DNA of 64,000 nt, taken from contig CAIIXF020000006.1 of the NCBI GenBank assembly GCA_903813345.2, positions 15,072,348 through 15,136,347 on the forward strand. The letters run 5' to 3'. A program made the position numbers and the translations under genes. Positions within the stretch are counted from its first letter, which is position 1, and the number at the start of each line of letters is the position of its first letter. This document shows, piece by piece, positions 53,301-61,010 of the stretch. Under the pieces are notes generated by a model, which saw only the letters and a list, made by a program, of their open reading frames with translations, ran no database searches and had not been told where the DNA came from. Source of the stretch: Owenia fusiformis. Lineage: Eukaryota; Annelida; Polychaeta; Sabellida; Oweniidae.

Positions 53301-56300
53301 TAATAAATACGAACTAGACCATTACACTGCATTATATGCAAAATTGGTATCTTAGCAGAATATGGCCATCATTATTGAAAGCTGTAATTCTAAAGGATAC
53401 TGATGAGGGGCAACAAGGCCCACAGAGAGAAAATTTGATTTTTTTTACTCTGGGCTATCAGGTCAACATCAGGCTTAACATTAACCAAACCCATCTGGCC
53501 CAGTAATCTTCTCCCGATTCTGAATTGTCGTAGATCTAGGGCCAGACAAGGTCCAATGCAAAAAAGGGGGTATTTACTCCGGAAAAAACATGTCGCTGAA
53601 TCATCACTTATTATTCATTCCCTATTAGCCATCCAACCAAAACATCAGGTACCATGTAAACCCAAGTATTTATTTGAAATAAAGAGAACATAACTTATGC
53701 GTAAATGTGGTGTTTTGTTTGTTATATTGATGTTGAAATGGGCACAACATTTCGTCAATATTTCGTCAGTTCTCCGCACCGAATAAAGTCACGTGATGTG
53801 ACGTAACACGAGTGTGACGCGATAATTTTTAAACTTTCATGGAACGAAAATACATTTCCCGGGAATCAATACATTCCAAGTATTACGATTTGTTCAGCAG
53901 ATTTGTTATCAAAACGTAGATTACTTTATAAAACAGACGTGTCTGTGTTGTATTTAAACTGGAAAGAAATATGGTGGACATTAAATACGATTTTTCAATT
54001 TGTTGAACTGACGGAATGTAGTACTGAACGAAATAAGCAGCCGAGACTTCTCGATATTTTACGAGATCACGAACAGATTGCAGAAGAATTTTTCTTTTTG
54101 CTGCGTTTAGACGTTTCGTTCTTATTTATTAGCCGTCATCCAGCGATGGAAACCTAATATAAATACAAAGTTTGATACAAGGAACAAACACGTAAGTGAT
54201 TTTTATGATGTTTATTCATTTATCAGCACGTATTATACATTGAAAAACCAGTGTGTTCTTTCCGGAGTAAATACCCCATTTTTTGCATTGGATCGAGTCT
54301 GGCCCAGATCTACGACTCAGGAGTAGATAACTGGGCCAGACGGGTTTGGTTAGCTTAACATCTTCTTTGACATACCTATTTTCTTAAAATGTATGGATAA
54401 CTATCAATTTCAGCATTAAGAAGTGTAAAATAAGTTCAAAGTTTCTATAAAGGGAGTCCCACTTATAGATTTTTAAGATCCACCAGGGGGTTTCTTTATA
54501 GATTATAATAAAAATTATGTAGCATCCAAATTAAACCCCCAGTGGCTACAGGCATGTTAAACATAATAAGGGTTTTATTTTTTATATCATTAATTATTAA
54601 ATCATGAGCTTTCAAAAAATGCCATGCATGAAGCAGCAAATGACAGTAATAGTAATAATGACTTTTTTGCACTAATCATTTTAAATCCACGTAGCTATAA
54701 TCAATTGGCTGCTTCGGTTGAAAACACACATCATCAAACCAGAAACATTCATCATTAATAACTGTTTATTCAGTGGTTTATTTCAGTTTGCTATTATCAT
54801 TTAATTATGTATACTAACTACTAAATCAAACCATACATATTTCAACGTATAAACCATTGTTAAAATTATCATGCATTTATCAGACAAAAAAAATGAAATG
54901 AAGTTGCAAATTAATAACGAAAATGTATTGGATCTGTATATTCTTCCTTTTTTATGGAAGTCTTATTTCAATAAAATATTCTGTTCACTACACCAGATAA
55001 TCTTTATGCCTTAATGTTGCCATTTTCAGGATTTTCACTGGGATTACAAAGTTATAACCATTAAGCATTTTCTCCAAATATAACAACATCTAAGTGTAAG
55101 GTAAGCTGTGACAACCCTATTATGACATCACGCCTCCCATGCTTGGCTTTAGGAAATATATCTCACTAATAAAATCATACATTTATGTTCTTACATCCTT
55201 CTTCAAAGGACTTCATTTATGCTTATGGAAAAAAGTGAAATATCCTTGGACCAAGGATGACGTTCTTACCTTATTCAATACTCTGTCTTTATGTTCATCT
55301 GGTTTTGGAATAGCTGATGAGAAGGAGGTAGAAACACAAAGCAAGACTAGGCACCCGACATACACCTTCATTGTGTTAGTTTGGGAGAACATCTAGTATG
55401 ATCTACAAAAGCCAACAAACTAGTATTAAATAACATAACTTGTGCAATGTATGAATGAAAATGAGGGAGGCTTGAGTGAAATGTTTTGAAACATGCTGAA
55501 TCGCCATACTCTGACTCCATACCCCAGGGTCCATACCCTAAATTGCTGAAGTGAGAATCCAATAGAATAAATTCACTTTGAACTAGTATCATGATGTTGA
55601 AATAAGAATTTGTAGCTTATAAAATGTTATCAAACATACTGAACCCGGTCTCTTATACCTTATGTTATTGAACCTGTTATAGACCTAATCTCGATATATA
55701 CCCCCCCCCCCCCAATTATACCAATTAGCACAAATGTACTCAATGAACATGTGTTATTTGACCTCTGTGCCAGATTTAGGGAATATAATCAAAAGTGAAG
55801 TGATAGTACTATGAAAGGTAACCTCTCACTATAACAACCTCAATGTGCAGCCACAAATATCAACAATTTCCTGTTTCAAGGAAATTCCAATAATTCCACT
55901 GTCATAAATTTTTTTTTCATAATCACATTAATGGAATCCAGTTTTAAGTAGACTTAAATATCAATATATTATTTGCAGAGAATTTTGACAGATGCCCTGA
56001 TCAAAGCTATGAAGATGGCTTTAATAAAGCTCCTAAAAATGATGAAAATATGAACTTCATCATTCTACGGGCAAGAAAACGGAGTCCTTAGCATCATGTT
56101 TCTGGAAGTCCTCTAAAATGAATTTGGACAAAAACCTGTTAATTGAACGTTTTGTTTTTATATTGCTTCATTAAAAAATTCTATTCATTATTTTCATCAA
56201 AGTTCCTTTCAATCAATTACTGCTTTAAGACCTGCTAACGAATATTTATATGATCAACTGATAAAGTAAACAGAGAATATGCTAATGCACATGCCCGACC

Positions 56301-57055
56301 AACCTATATTTATTATGCTTGAACTGGAGGTGTGAAAACTGAGAGCTTATAAATAATTTATAAAGATAAGTAAATGGGAAACAGGGTATCTATGGTATCC
56401 TTATGAGTGGAATTCTATACTATGTGTATCCGTAAAATCCACCAAGATAAAATGTGTTGTCAGTGTTCTCAGTTCTGAGATACTGCTGGTGAGGTGTAGG
56501 TGGTGTCACAATGCCCGAAGCCATAAAAGGTTCAAAGCAATGTTAAGACATTAACTAAATTTAATGGCTTTTAATTTTGGCATAAATACATTATCTATTG
56601 ATTTGCCTTGAACAAAGATAGATATTTGGCTATGATGGCTTAATAATGAATTCTTCCATCCAAACCTGCAAATCTTGCCTTGAGGGGTGGGGGAGGCGAG
56701 GGCCAAATGATTTCCTAAGATGTGAGACATTTAATCAGATATGTGAAGTAGAGAAATTGTGATGAAATAATAAACTGGGAATAGCATAATCATTTCATGA
56801 GCAACATGCTAAAATTAACTGGATTTTAAAGACAGTCTAACAAACGAGCGCCAAGATGCATCTAAAATAAAAAAGATCCAGGTCATGCTGACATACTTTC
56901 TCCTGAACCCTAGTCTTATTTTCAGCGTTATCCCCTGCTGGTGTTTCAGAATCATTATCGCTGTCATTTTTTTCCTCTGAGATTGGGACAACAGCAGAGT
57001 GCATGGGATGAACACTCAGCAACCAGCATATCAAAATAACTTGCCACCTCCTCAT
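38306..57055 (-). CDS. CALU: Calumenin, multi-isoform EF-hand protein of the secretory pathway
   Basis: CREC-family calcium-binding protein of the ER/secretory lumen. The canonical chain uses exons 55371-55270 (signal peptide), 52866-52736, 52080-51884, 46444-46266, 45951-45891, 43255-43056 and 42335-42231. The joined frame is 975 nt, 324 residues; human calumenin is about 315. EF-hand loops are at residues 85-96 ([12 protein letters not shown]), 173-184 ([12 protein letters not shown]), 210-221 ([12 protein letters not shown]), 251-262 ([12 protein letters not shown]) and 287-298 ([12 protein letters not shown]). The EF2 position is degenerate. The chain ends [23 protein letters not shown] is the calumenin-type ER-retention signal. 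Extra exons, annotated separately, are an alternative first exon, an alternative EF1 exon, two alternative EF5/6 exons and a second terminal exon. All phases match. Family assignment is secure; isoform use is inferred. Confidence 0.9.
38500..38712. repeat. 22-bp minisatellite in the intron before calumenin exon H2
   Basis: About ten imperfect copies of AGCTTATGTGTTCACTATGC plus two bases. The period is not a multiple of three and the unit has no stop in any forward frame, so three overlapping frames of 81-105 codons appear. These are artefacts of the repeat. Confidence 0.85.
39162..39370 (-). CDS. CALU: Calumenin alternative EF5/6 exon G3
   Basis: 209 nt, three codons longer than G1 and G2, same phases (donor GTATGT). 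It encodes [18 protein letters not shown], the EF5 loop [12 protein letters not shown] and [13 protein letters not shown], and ends DSDR at EF6 loop position 4. It can join only to terminal exon H2. With H2 it forms a duplicated 3' module of the gene. Confidence 0.78.
39371..42230. other. Calumenin intron and H1 3' UTR, no further exon seen
   Basis: AT-rich. The part just below 42231 resembles the sequence after the H2 stop (for example CTTAA.CCACTGTTTT.TC near 42115 and 38209). A short inverted pair (TAGGGTGTCCAATAAGTC and its partner ACACCCTGTATTA) at 40320-40400 is a small decayed element. Confidence 0.5.
42231..42335 (-). CDS. CALU: Calumenin terminal exon H1
   Basis: Acceptor ATTCCAG, phase 0. 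It encodes [20 protein letters not shown], then [14 protein letters not shown] and TAA. It supplies EF6 loop positions 5-12 with glycine at position 6, and the HDEF retention signal. G1 or G2 can splice to it; G3 lies downstream and cannot. Confidence 0.86.
   Translation of the reverse strand, partial: DGKLTKEEILDKYDVFVGSQATDFGEALTRHDEF
42448..42801. mobile_element. Small element with TTAA target duplication, 354 bp
   Basis: Ends GGATGTTCCCTGG and CCAGGGAACATCC are exactly inverted and flanked by TTAA at 42444-42447 and 42802-42805. A TTAA target is typical of piggyBac-group elements. It sits in the calumenin intron between exons G2 and H1. Confidence 0.75.
43056..43255 (-). CDS. CALU: Calumenin EF5/6 exon G2 (canonical version)
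   Basis: 200 nt, phase 1 in, phase 0 out (donor GTATGT). It encodes [13 protein letters not shown], the EF5 loop [12 protein letters not shown] and [19 protein letters not shown]. This is the closest of the three to vertebrate calumenin ([26 protein letters not shown]). It ends at loop position 4 of EF6. Confidence 0.85.
43731..43930 (-). CDS. CALU: Calumenin alternative EF5/6 exon G1
   Basis: 200 nt, phase 1 in, phase 0 out (donor GTAGGT). It encodes [15 protein letters not shown], the EF5 loop [12 protein letters not shown] and IMPDDYDH, and ends with the first four positions of the EF6 loop (DKDG). It is most similar to exon G3, sharing IMPDDYDHI and the intron sequence just before the acceptor. 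G1 and G3 are therefore the more recent duplicates. Confidence 0.78.
43931..45577. other. Calumenin intron before exon G1, no feature recognised
   Basis: AT-rich intron. The frames at 43983-44981 lack splice context and domains. The bases just past G1 (TAGTGTTATTGTAGGGA) match those past G3, evidence of the exon duplication. Confidence 0.5.
45578..45733. mobile_element. Short inverted-repeat element, about 155 bp
   Basis: CAGGCCCATAGCC at the left is inverted at the right (GGCTATGGGCCTG). Related single ends occur near 13048 (CAGGCCCGTAGCC). It lies in the intron between calumenin exons F and G1. Confidence 0.6.
45891..45951 (-). CDS. CALU: Calumenin EF4 exon
   Basis: A 61-nt exon encoding [20 protein letters not shown] with a complete loop, [12 protein letters not shown]. 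The donor GTAAGT leaves phase 1. This is the branch point: its phase fits all three alternative EF5/6 exons, each of which begins GTGA(C/T)ATG and restores the glycine of YIGDM. Confidence 0.87.
46266..46444 (-). CDS. CALU: Calumenin EF3 exon
   Basis: 179 nt, phase 1 in, phase 0 out (donor GTATGC). It encodes [14 protein letters not shown], the CREC hallmark seen as FNYKQMMVRDERRF in vertebrates, then the EF loop [12 protein letters not shown] and FLHPEE. It is constitutive in every reconstructed isoform that continues past EF1. Confidence 0.87.
46735..46925. mobile_element. Short inverted-repeat element, about 190 bp
   Basis: ACAGTAAAACCTGT at the left and the inverted ACAGGTTCCACTG at the right bound a segment containing GTGTTCAGATT twice. 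It lies in the calumenin intron after alternative exon D. Confidence 0.5.
47355..50366 (+). mobile_element. 5'-truncated non-LTR (LINE) retrotransposon, Jockey/CR1-like
   Basis: Contains the 921-codon reverse transcriptase frame at 47375-50140, a short 3' UTR, AATAAA at 50306-50311 and a 33-base poly(A) tract at 50334-50366. The 5' end is lost inside the endonuclease domain: its C-terminal part (GNTDHST) remains but the N-terminal catalytic part is missing, with a stop at 47351 in the same frame. It lies in the calumenin intron between alternative exon D and the EF3 exon, in the opposite orientation, as is common for tolerated insertions. No target-site duplication could be identified. Confidence 0.9.
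47375..50140 (+). CDS. Reverse transcriptase of truncated LINE element
   Basis: A 921-codon open frame. Residues 1-70 are the end of an APE-type endonuclease ([20 protein letters not shown] and TDHS). The RT domain runs from about 300 to 560: [31 protein letters not shown] near 430-440, [11 protein letters not shown] near 490-500 and the catalytic YADD at 521-524. The C-terminus has a Cys/His cluster, CKCGF...KHVIFNC, near 841-857. The frame is intact, so insertion was recent or the copy is selected. The ATG is probably not the native start, because the element is truncated upstream. Confidence 0.92.
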   Translation: MSPETSYLKSGNELNNHLQSLGFSQLIDQPTRVTNRSQSCIDLLITNQPNLISSSNVTPPIGNTDHSTLVCTSFIGTVKELPYIWSYSEADVQNINDSIRNSKLDQLIENSYDMDMLCDQFTNQLYQIFTNTIPNKLIKVRSNDKPWFKPHIKTLINKRNRLHFKYRHNNNQERYQKYIDQCDIVNEEITKAKLEYESHMYEKLNSLKYGSKSYWSVISKLLFKTKVVRIPILTNQNGSSILTSTEKANLFLDHFIKNFHSDHNIDTDSVQFDLRTDSFLNILSTNDREIYEILLSLDVSKALGPDKLSNKMLKLAAPSLSKLFSKFLNKMFEMRKFPNSWKLGNIIPCHKKSDKNLVSNYRPITLLSCLSKVAERVIFKRMFDHLLTNNLLFNFQSGFLPGHSTQHQLLSILDFLTSNMDNGNDVRAVFLDISAAFDTLPHKLLFKKLHAYGFGPNIMLLIESYLTNRKVRVLIDGHESPWSASDYINSGVPQGSILGPLLFLVYINDLPDDILSKCFLYADDTSLYQPFSHDNMPECINTLQSDLNSINNWSDKWQLKFKPSKSDDLTFSSPKKNEIITPDLKLGTESIPRCASHKHLGFILDSKLSFNFHITHLAKKIDKLLNLLKALSKKLSGNHLNLMFKSFILPHFDFCDILYGCADISKLKRIDQLYYKAALICSGTIHGSSSEKVLNILNWPKLEMRRKFHRLTLMFNVQNQKVPSYVQNIFDKYKRQQPPLYLRNPTEFVLPAKRSVILKKTCIFTAISEWNKLPQQLQEIDNLGTFKSKLTLLIYPEPIISSTSLHLPRPEEISLNRTRVDLIFQSHFHAHNFTLADTPKCKCGFKSETSKHVIFNCRLRRTLLTDFEIKLNNLEIQYKKNFKTQQEKLNFFLFGSSKLNYATNITVLETSASFLQKCVSV
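50690..50900. repeat. Imperfect minisatellite of about 18-20 bp (GAGACACCTCATA-type)
   Basis: Repeated words ACAGAGACACCTCATA, with variants, run for about ten copies between the LINE and alternative calumenin exon D. Noncoding. Confidence 0.6.
51025..51030 (-). promoter_or_regulatory. AATAAA polyadenylation signal after alternative exon D
   Basis: A canonical AATAAA hexamer on the minus strand, about 30 bases past the TAG of alternative exon D. It supports, but does not prove, that exon D can be the last exon of a short calumenin transcript. Confidence 0.4.
51059..51329 (-). CDS. CALU: Calumenin alternative EF1 exon, version D (terminal or mutually exclusive)
   Basis: The acceptor TTGCAG enters in phase 2 exactly as version C does. 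It encodes [20 protein letters not shown], a full EF-hand loop, then a diverged segment ending [19 protein letters not shown]. Two outcomes are possible. Read through, it stops with TAG at 51059-51061, and an AATAAA signal lies at 51025-51030, giving a truncated protein of about 167 residues without HDEF. Alternatively, a weak donor GTAATG after 51079 leaves phase 1 and would join the common downstream exon in frame. It is clearly a paralogous exon; which use is real cannot be told from sequence. Confidence 0.6.
51330..52735. other. Calumenin introns around exon C, nothing further seen
   Basis: Intronic AT-rich sequence flanking the EF1 exon at 51884-52080. The 83-codon frame at 52116-52367 is unsupported. 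No complementary exon-pairing element could be identified by eye. Confidence 0.4.
51884..52080 (-). CDS. CALU: Calumenin EF1 exon, version C
   Basis: 197-nt exon, phase 2 in and phase 1 out (donor GTAAGG). It begins [19 protein letters not shown], a complete EF-hand loop, and ends [10 protein letters not shown]. The second loop position ([11 protein letters not shown]) has lost its usual calcium ligands. It joins to the exon starting QDMNAEED. It corresponds to the mutually exclusive EF1/EF2 exon of vertebrate CALU. Confidence 0.82.
52736..52866 (-). CDS. CALU: Calumenin constitutive exon (linker before EF1)
   Basis: Encodes [20 protein letters not shown], then [20 protein letters not shown] and MRLG. 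This is the conserved CREC stretch DYDHEAFLG...LTPEES, entered in phase 0 after ATATAG and left in phase 2 at GTAGGT. The phase-2 exit fits both alternative downstream EF1 exons. Confidence 0.85.
53482..54352. mobile_element. Mutator-like nonautonomous element, 871 bp, 9-bp target duplication
   Basis: Long inverted ends of about 105 bp start TAACCAAACCC and include GTCGTAGATCT and GGTATTTACTCCGGA. The flanking GCTTAACAT is exact on both sides (53473-53481 and 54353-54361). A 9-bp target and long inverted ends fit the Mutator superfamily. An 84-codon frame at 53903-54157 lies inside but has no transposase motif. Located in calumenin intron 1. Confidence 0.82.
55270..55371 (-). CDS. CALU: Calumenin proximal first exon, canonical signal peptide
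   Basis: A 34-codon exon. The signal peptide [20 protein letters not shown] is followed by [14 protein letters not shown]. The latter resembles the mature N-terminus of vertebrate calumenin (KPTEKKDRVHHE). The donor is GTAAGA, phase 0. This is the better match to known calumenins and probably the major start. Confidence 0.82.
55372..56896. other. Between the two calumenin first exons, no feature recognised
   Basis: This must hold the promoter of the proximal first exon if it has its own. No TATA box or clear motif could be assigned. A C-homopolymer lies near 55700. Confidence 0.4.
56897..57055 (-). CDS. CALU: Calumenin alternative first exon (distal), signal peptide plus acidic linker
   Basis: ATG opens a 53-codon exon. 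It has a hydrophobic leader ([10 protein letters not shown]) and an acidic, serine-rich linker ([17 protein letters not shown]), and ends NKTRVQEK at the donor GTATGT, phase 0. The end matches the proximal first exon (HKDRVLNK) in position and phase, so both can splice to the exon starting DLSDVEHN. It contains an N-glycosylation sequon, NKT. This version would give a 343-residue canonical-length protein. It implies an alternative promoter, or alternative splicing from a shared 5' UTR. Confidence 0.65.
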
Positions 57056-58436
57056 AATTTCTTGCAGTTGTCTTATCAGTTTCGATAAAGTAAACCTAAA
57101 ATGTACCTACAACAGATATATTATTGATTTCCCATGTAGTTCAGGTCTTTTTCGATCAGGAGATAATTTGTCATGTATGACATTTACCATTACGTCATTC
57201 GGGCATAATTCTACTTCAAAGTGAACAGCTGGTATTTGCTCAAAATGTTCAACAATATTCAGAGGAGTAAAGTTTTAGTTATTGAAAAGCAATGTACAAC
57301 CCAAACAAAATAGGAAATTAATGGCTTAGAACATTCTGATACTCATAGCATCTTTCTGTTTCACCAAAAACAGCTCAGGGCTGAGAAAGAAATGAGATGT
57401 CATGGTTTATCATGATGGGCTTAGAGGGTCACCTAAATTTGAGTTATTTTTATAGCTTTAATGCTCATCAGAATCATAAATTTTCAGGAGAAGATCTTGC
57501 CATCTTGGCTAATCTGCAATTCATTCATACAGTTTATCTGTACAAACAGTTGAATCGTTTGCGTAAGTCGCTTTGTTTGAATATATGCCAATATACAACC
57601 ATTGCAGTCAGAAAATGCAAGTGATCAAATTTACAAATGAAACTGCAAATATATATCCATACTAATATTCGTACATCGAGGACAATATTGACAAAGAAGA
57701 TAATTGTTGGACAAATACGCAGCTGTGCAGAGTGGCCAGTATACATGTATATACATATGTTCTTTACCTCTTGTATGAGCCAGTAAAAATGTAAGCCTAT
57801 GAAGTAGGCAATCAAAGGGCCACAGTATAATATGATGGGCATAGCCCGGGGGGCTTAGCTTTGCTCGCAGTGATGCAAACCCCAAATTACGCACCCTCCT
57901 TGCCCCTCCTTGACAATGCCTGACTACACCCCTGAATATCCTGTATATTATAAATTCTGTATAACGTGCTCGGTTGAGACCAATAATGCCAAATGCCTAA
58001 TAGGCTACATGTAGGTCCATCAGCCATTATTCATTGAAGTATAGACTAAGCATGGGCATTCAATAGAATTGAGAGAGTGTAAGAAATCAACTTTGCAAAA
58101 GTCAGTCATAATGCATAACCCTAATGCCTATATAATATCAACAAAAGAAATTTACAAATAAATCGTGATAAAATAAAACCCTGAAAATGAAAAAATGTAT
58201 ATCAAAACTACAAAATGAAATTGAAAATCATGCAAATAAAATTTTTTGGGAAAAAATTGATTTGACAAATTTGCATTTCAGTTGAAAAATAGCATAAACT
58301 AACCTTTGAGCGACTTATTTCGTGATTCCTTTGATGCCTTGAATATTGGCATATGCAACTGCAAGCTCGATTTTAATCAATACTCTTCTGATGACGAGAT
58401 ATTCAGAATATACAGATGAAAACACATCAAACTTAC
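57056..58436. other. Upstream of distal calumenin exon, no coding feature
   Basis: The overlapping frames at 57397-57894 have no domain or splice context. If the donor at 58437 is real, most of this is a 5' UTR intron. Confidence 0.4.
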
Positions 58437-58560
58437 CTGCAACGTGGACCGAAATATAATCTGCCAGTGATCATCCAATAAGAATCCTGATTTTAGCCCA
58501 CGTGTCTTTTGTTGGCCAATCACATTTTGCAAACGTGGAAATGTGCCAACTTGGCATTTC
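58437..58560 (-). promoter_or_regulatory. Possible calumenin 5' UTR exon and promoter
   Basis: A near-ideal donor, GCAG followed by GTAAGT, ends at 58437 on the minus strand, 1.4 kb upstream of the distal first coding exon. The 120 bases before it hold two ATTGG/CCAAT boxes and an ACGTG core, as promoters of ER genes often do. No exact ER-stress element (CCAAT-N9-CCACG) is present. This may be a shared noncoding first exon. Confidence 0.3.
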
Positions 58561-58799
58561 ATAGCCTTCTTTGTTGGACACTGTGCAAAGTCTCATATAA
58601 TGTGATTAATTTAGATCCAATTGAAAAGACTACAACTATATTTTAGTCTAGTGTAAAATAATATCAGGCACATTCCCGGGTTTATTTCTAGAATAATCAA
58701 CTATTCTGTCAGCATCAGAGACAATCCCCAGTGTTGTTAACTGTTTTTTCATAGGCTATTACCTCTTGATAAGATTATGTTAACACTTTTTCTATTTAC

Positions 58800-59210
58800 T
58801 GCACCCACTCACTGGTGGGTTTTTGATAATTTGGCCCCTATAAGACACAGTCGAAGAGAATGTTCTGGCAAAAGGAGATTGGGATTCTAAGTTAGAATAA
58901 GTTAGAAGAACTTAAGAGGCCTAAAAGGCCAAATTATGCCCAAAAAAGGCATATTTTGTGAGGGCCTACAAATTTTTGGGGCCCCAACATTTTTTCTGGG
59001 CCCACAAAAGGAGGGGGGGGGGGGTCCCATGGCCCCCCTGGATCCGCCAGTTAGGGGGCGAATGGGGGGGGGGGCAAATTGGGCCTAAAATAAAATGTTG
59101 ACCCAAGAATTCTTTAGGGCCTTTTTGGGCATTTCTGGGCCTTGTTTGTTTTTGGTTTGCCCCCCCCCCCCCCCCCCTTGTTAGCTTCCAGATTCACCCC
59201 TGATTCAAAG
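58800..59210. mobile_element. GGCCC-rich repeat with G and C homopolymers
   Basis: Contains GGGCCC/GGCCCA words, 'ccccctggatccgccag' and long G and C runs, like the segments near 4060, 16430 and 17320. This looks like a remnant of one DNA transposon family whose ends read GGATCC.CCCCTG. Boundaries are unclear. Confidence 0.45.
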
Positions 59211-60460
59211 GCTAGGTAGCACAGGCCCAGCTTATATTTCAAAATCTGTCTCTGATCTGTATCCGAATAGCACTGTGAATAGTGAATAGACAAAAAAATA
59301 GGCCCACAACATGTATAATTAATGCAAAAGTTTGTTCATTTGGAGACTGATTCTCCCTTTTACTTCAATTCTGTATTAACATTCCCAGGCCTATGGATGA
59401 TCAAGTTGGTAGTAACTTCTGAAAGTGTCACACAATATTATTTTTGCTATCATTCCATGTTATGCCTTCTTTCTAAAAAGTCCAACAGTTCTGACTTCAT
59501 TTGAGGATAATCCTTAGATTTTAAGGTCATCTGGCAAAAAATTGAAAAGGTATATCCTCATTTCTTTTTCGTAAAAATTCAAAAATTGGAATGATTTTTG
59601 AAGATTGCTTTCACAATTTTACAATTCAGCAAACAGCTACCATCTGAATATGGGTGTATGTACCCTCAGAGTTTTTATGTTTGATTTGGTGTTTTGAAAA
59701 GAGCTTCATCTGTTAGTGTATACGCAATTACAGCTATATTCTCAAATTATTAGTATTCTAAAATGCCCAAAACCTTTGAGTGGCATGGGCACTAAATCAG
59801 GATTTGGTGCCTGGAAGGTCAATGTCACATTTATAGAAGTCTACTGTAAGTAAAAAATATATAAGTTTATAATTAATATATGAATGTTACTATATTTTCT
59901 AAGTTCTAAAATGACCCACAAATGGCAGAAAATAATCAAAAACGACCACAGAGTACTTAATGTTAAGTTCCCATTTATTTGTTCAACATATATTTTAACA
60001 GCATACACAAAATAACATGTACTGAACTTTCTATTGGTACATCTACAATATATTTTAACTTGAAAGTCGCTTTAATGTTTACAATGTTTGGATTGTCTTA
60101 GAAAATGCCTCCATAACTATCTAATATTGCCAAGATTTTATTGATAAATATGGATCGAGGACACATGAACATTCACAATCTGACTCATACTATGGGCTTC
60201 CTTGAGAAAGCACAATTCACATGTACAACGTATTATTGAATAATGCTATTCAGACTTAAATATGTTAATATAATATGAATACTTTATACATATGAAGAAA
60301 AAGGCTCCATGTTTAGTAAAAAGGCTACATGTAGATAAAACACACATTGACTCTACCAGCTAAATTTTGAAGAAGTCAAATTCGTCCTGAGAATAACATA
60401 TAACAAGGCATTAACATGACAAAATGTCACCACCTAGTTGCTAACAATATTATATGAGTT
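59211..60460. other. Intergenic, no feature recognised
   Basis: AT-rich sequence between calumenin and the FANCE-like gene. No exon or structured element was identified. Confidence 0.5.
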
Positions 60461-60464
60461 CAAC

Positions 60465-61010
60465 CTAAGTAAGATTTGAATTTCTGAGAACTTGTAGATG
60501 ATTTTAAAAAATAAATTGGTCACTTTAAAGCAAGTTGAAAAAATACCTTTTTTGACCCTGAGAAAGTCATTGAAGGTGAAATCTCAAATCTAAAGTTAGA
60601 TTTGAACTTCTAAGAACTAGAAGATGATTTCGAAAAAAATTGGTCAATTTGGAGCAAGGTGAAAAATACTTTTTTGACCTTGAGAAGGTCATTGAAGGGC
60701 AATCTTTTTAACCTTGGGAATGACAAATCTGAAGTCAGATCTGATAATTTTGAAAAATTGGTCAATTTGAAGCAAGTTGAAAAAATACATTTTTGACCTT
60801 TTTTACCTTGAGAAGGTCATTGAAGGTCAAATCTTAAATTTAAAGTCATATTTGAACTTCTGATAACTTGCAATGATTTTGAAAAAATTGGTCAATATGA
60901 AGCAAGTTGAAAAAAGACCTTTTTTGACCTTAAAAAGGTCATTGAAGGTCAAATCTTGAATATAAAGTCAGATTTGAACTTCTGATAAAATTTGTAGATG
61001 ATTTTGAAAG
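60465..61010. repeat. Tandem array of about 120-bp units containing AGGTCA pairs
   Basis: Four to five diverged units follow the order: TTTGAACTTCTGA.AACTTG, GATGATTTTGAAAAA.TTGGTC, GAAGCAAGTTGAAAAA, TTTTTGACCTT, AAGGTCATTGAAGGTCAAAT. A different short repeat (CACCACTTTTTGGTGGTGACA) follows at about 61130. Confidence 0.75.

Noticed and set aside
53903-54157. 84-codon frame inside the Mutator-like element as a transposase
   Set aside because: Too short and lacking any recognised catalytic motif; left as an unassigned frame.
58440-58560. ER-stress response element upstream of calumenin
   Set aside because: CCAAT boxes and ACGTG cores exist, but none has the required CCAAT-N9-CCACG or ATTGG-N-CCACG spacing.
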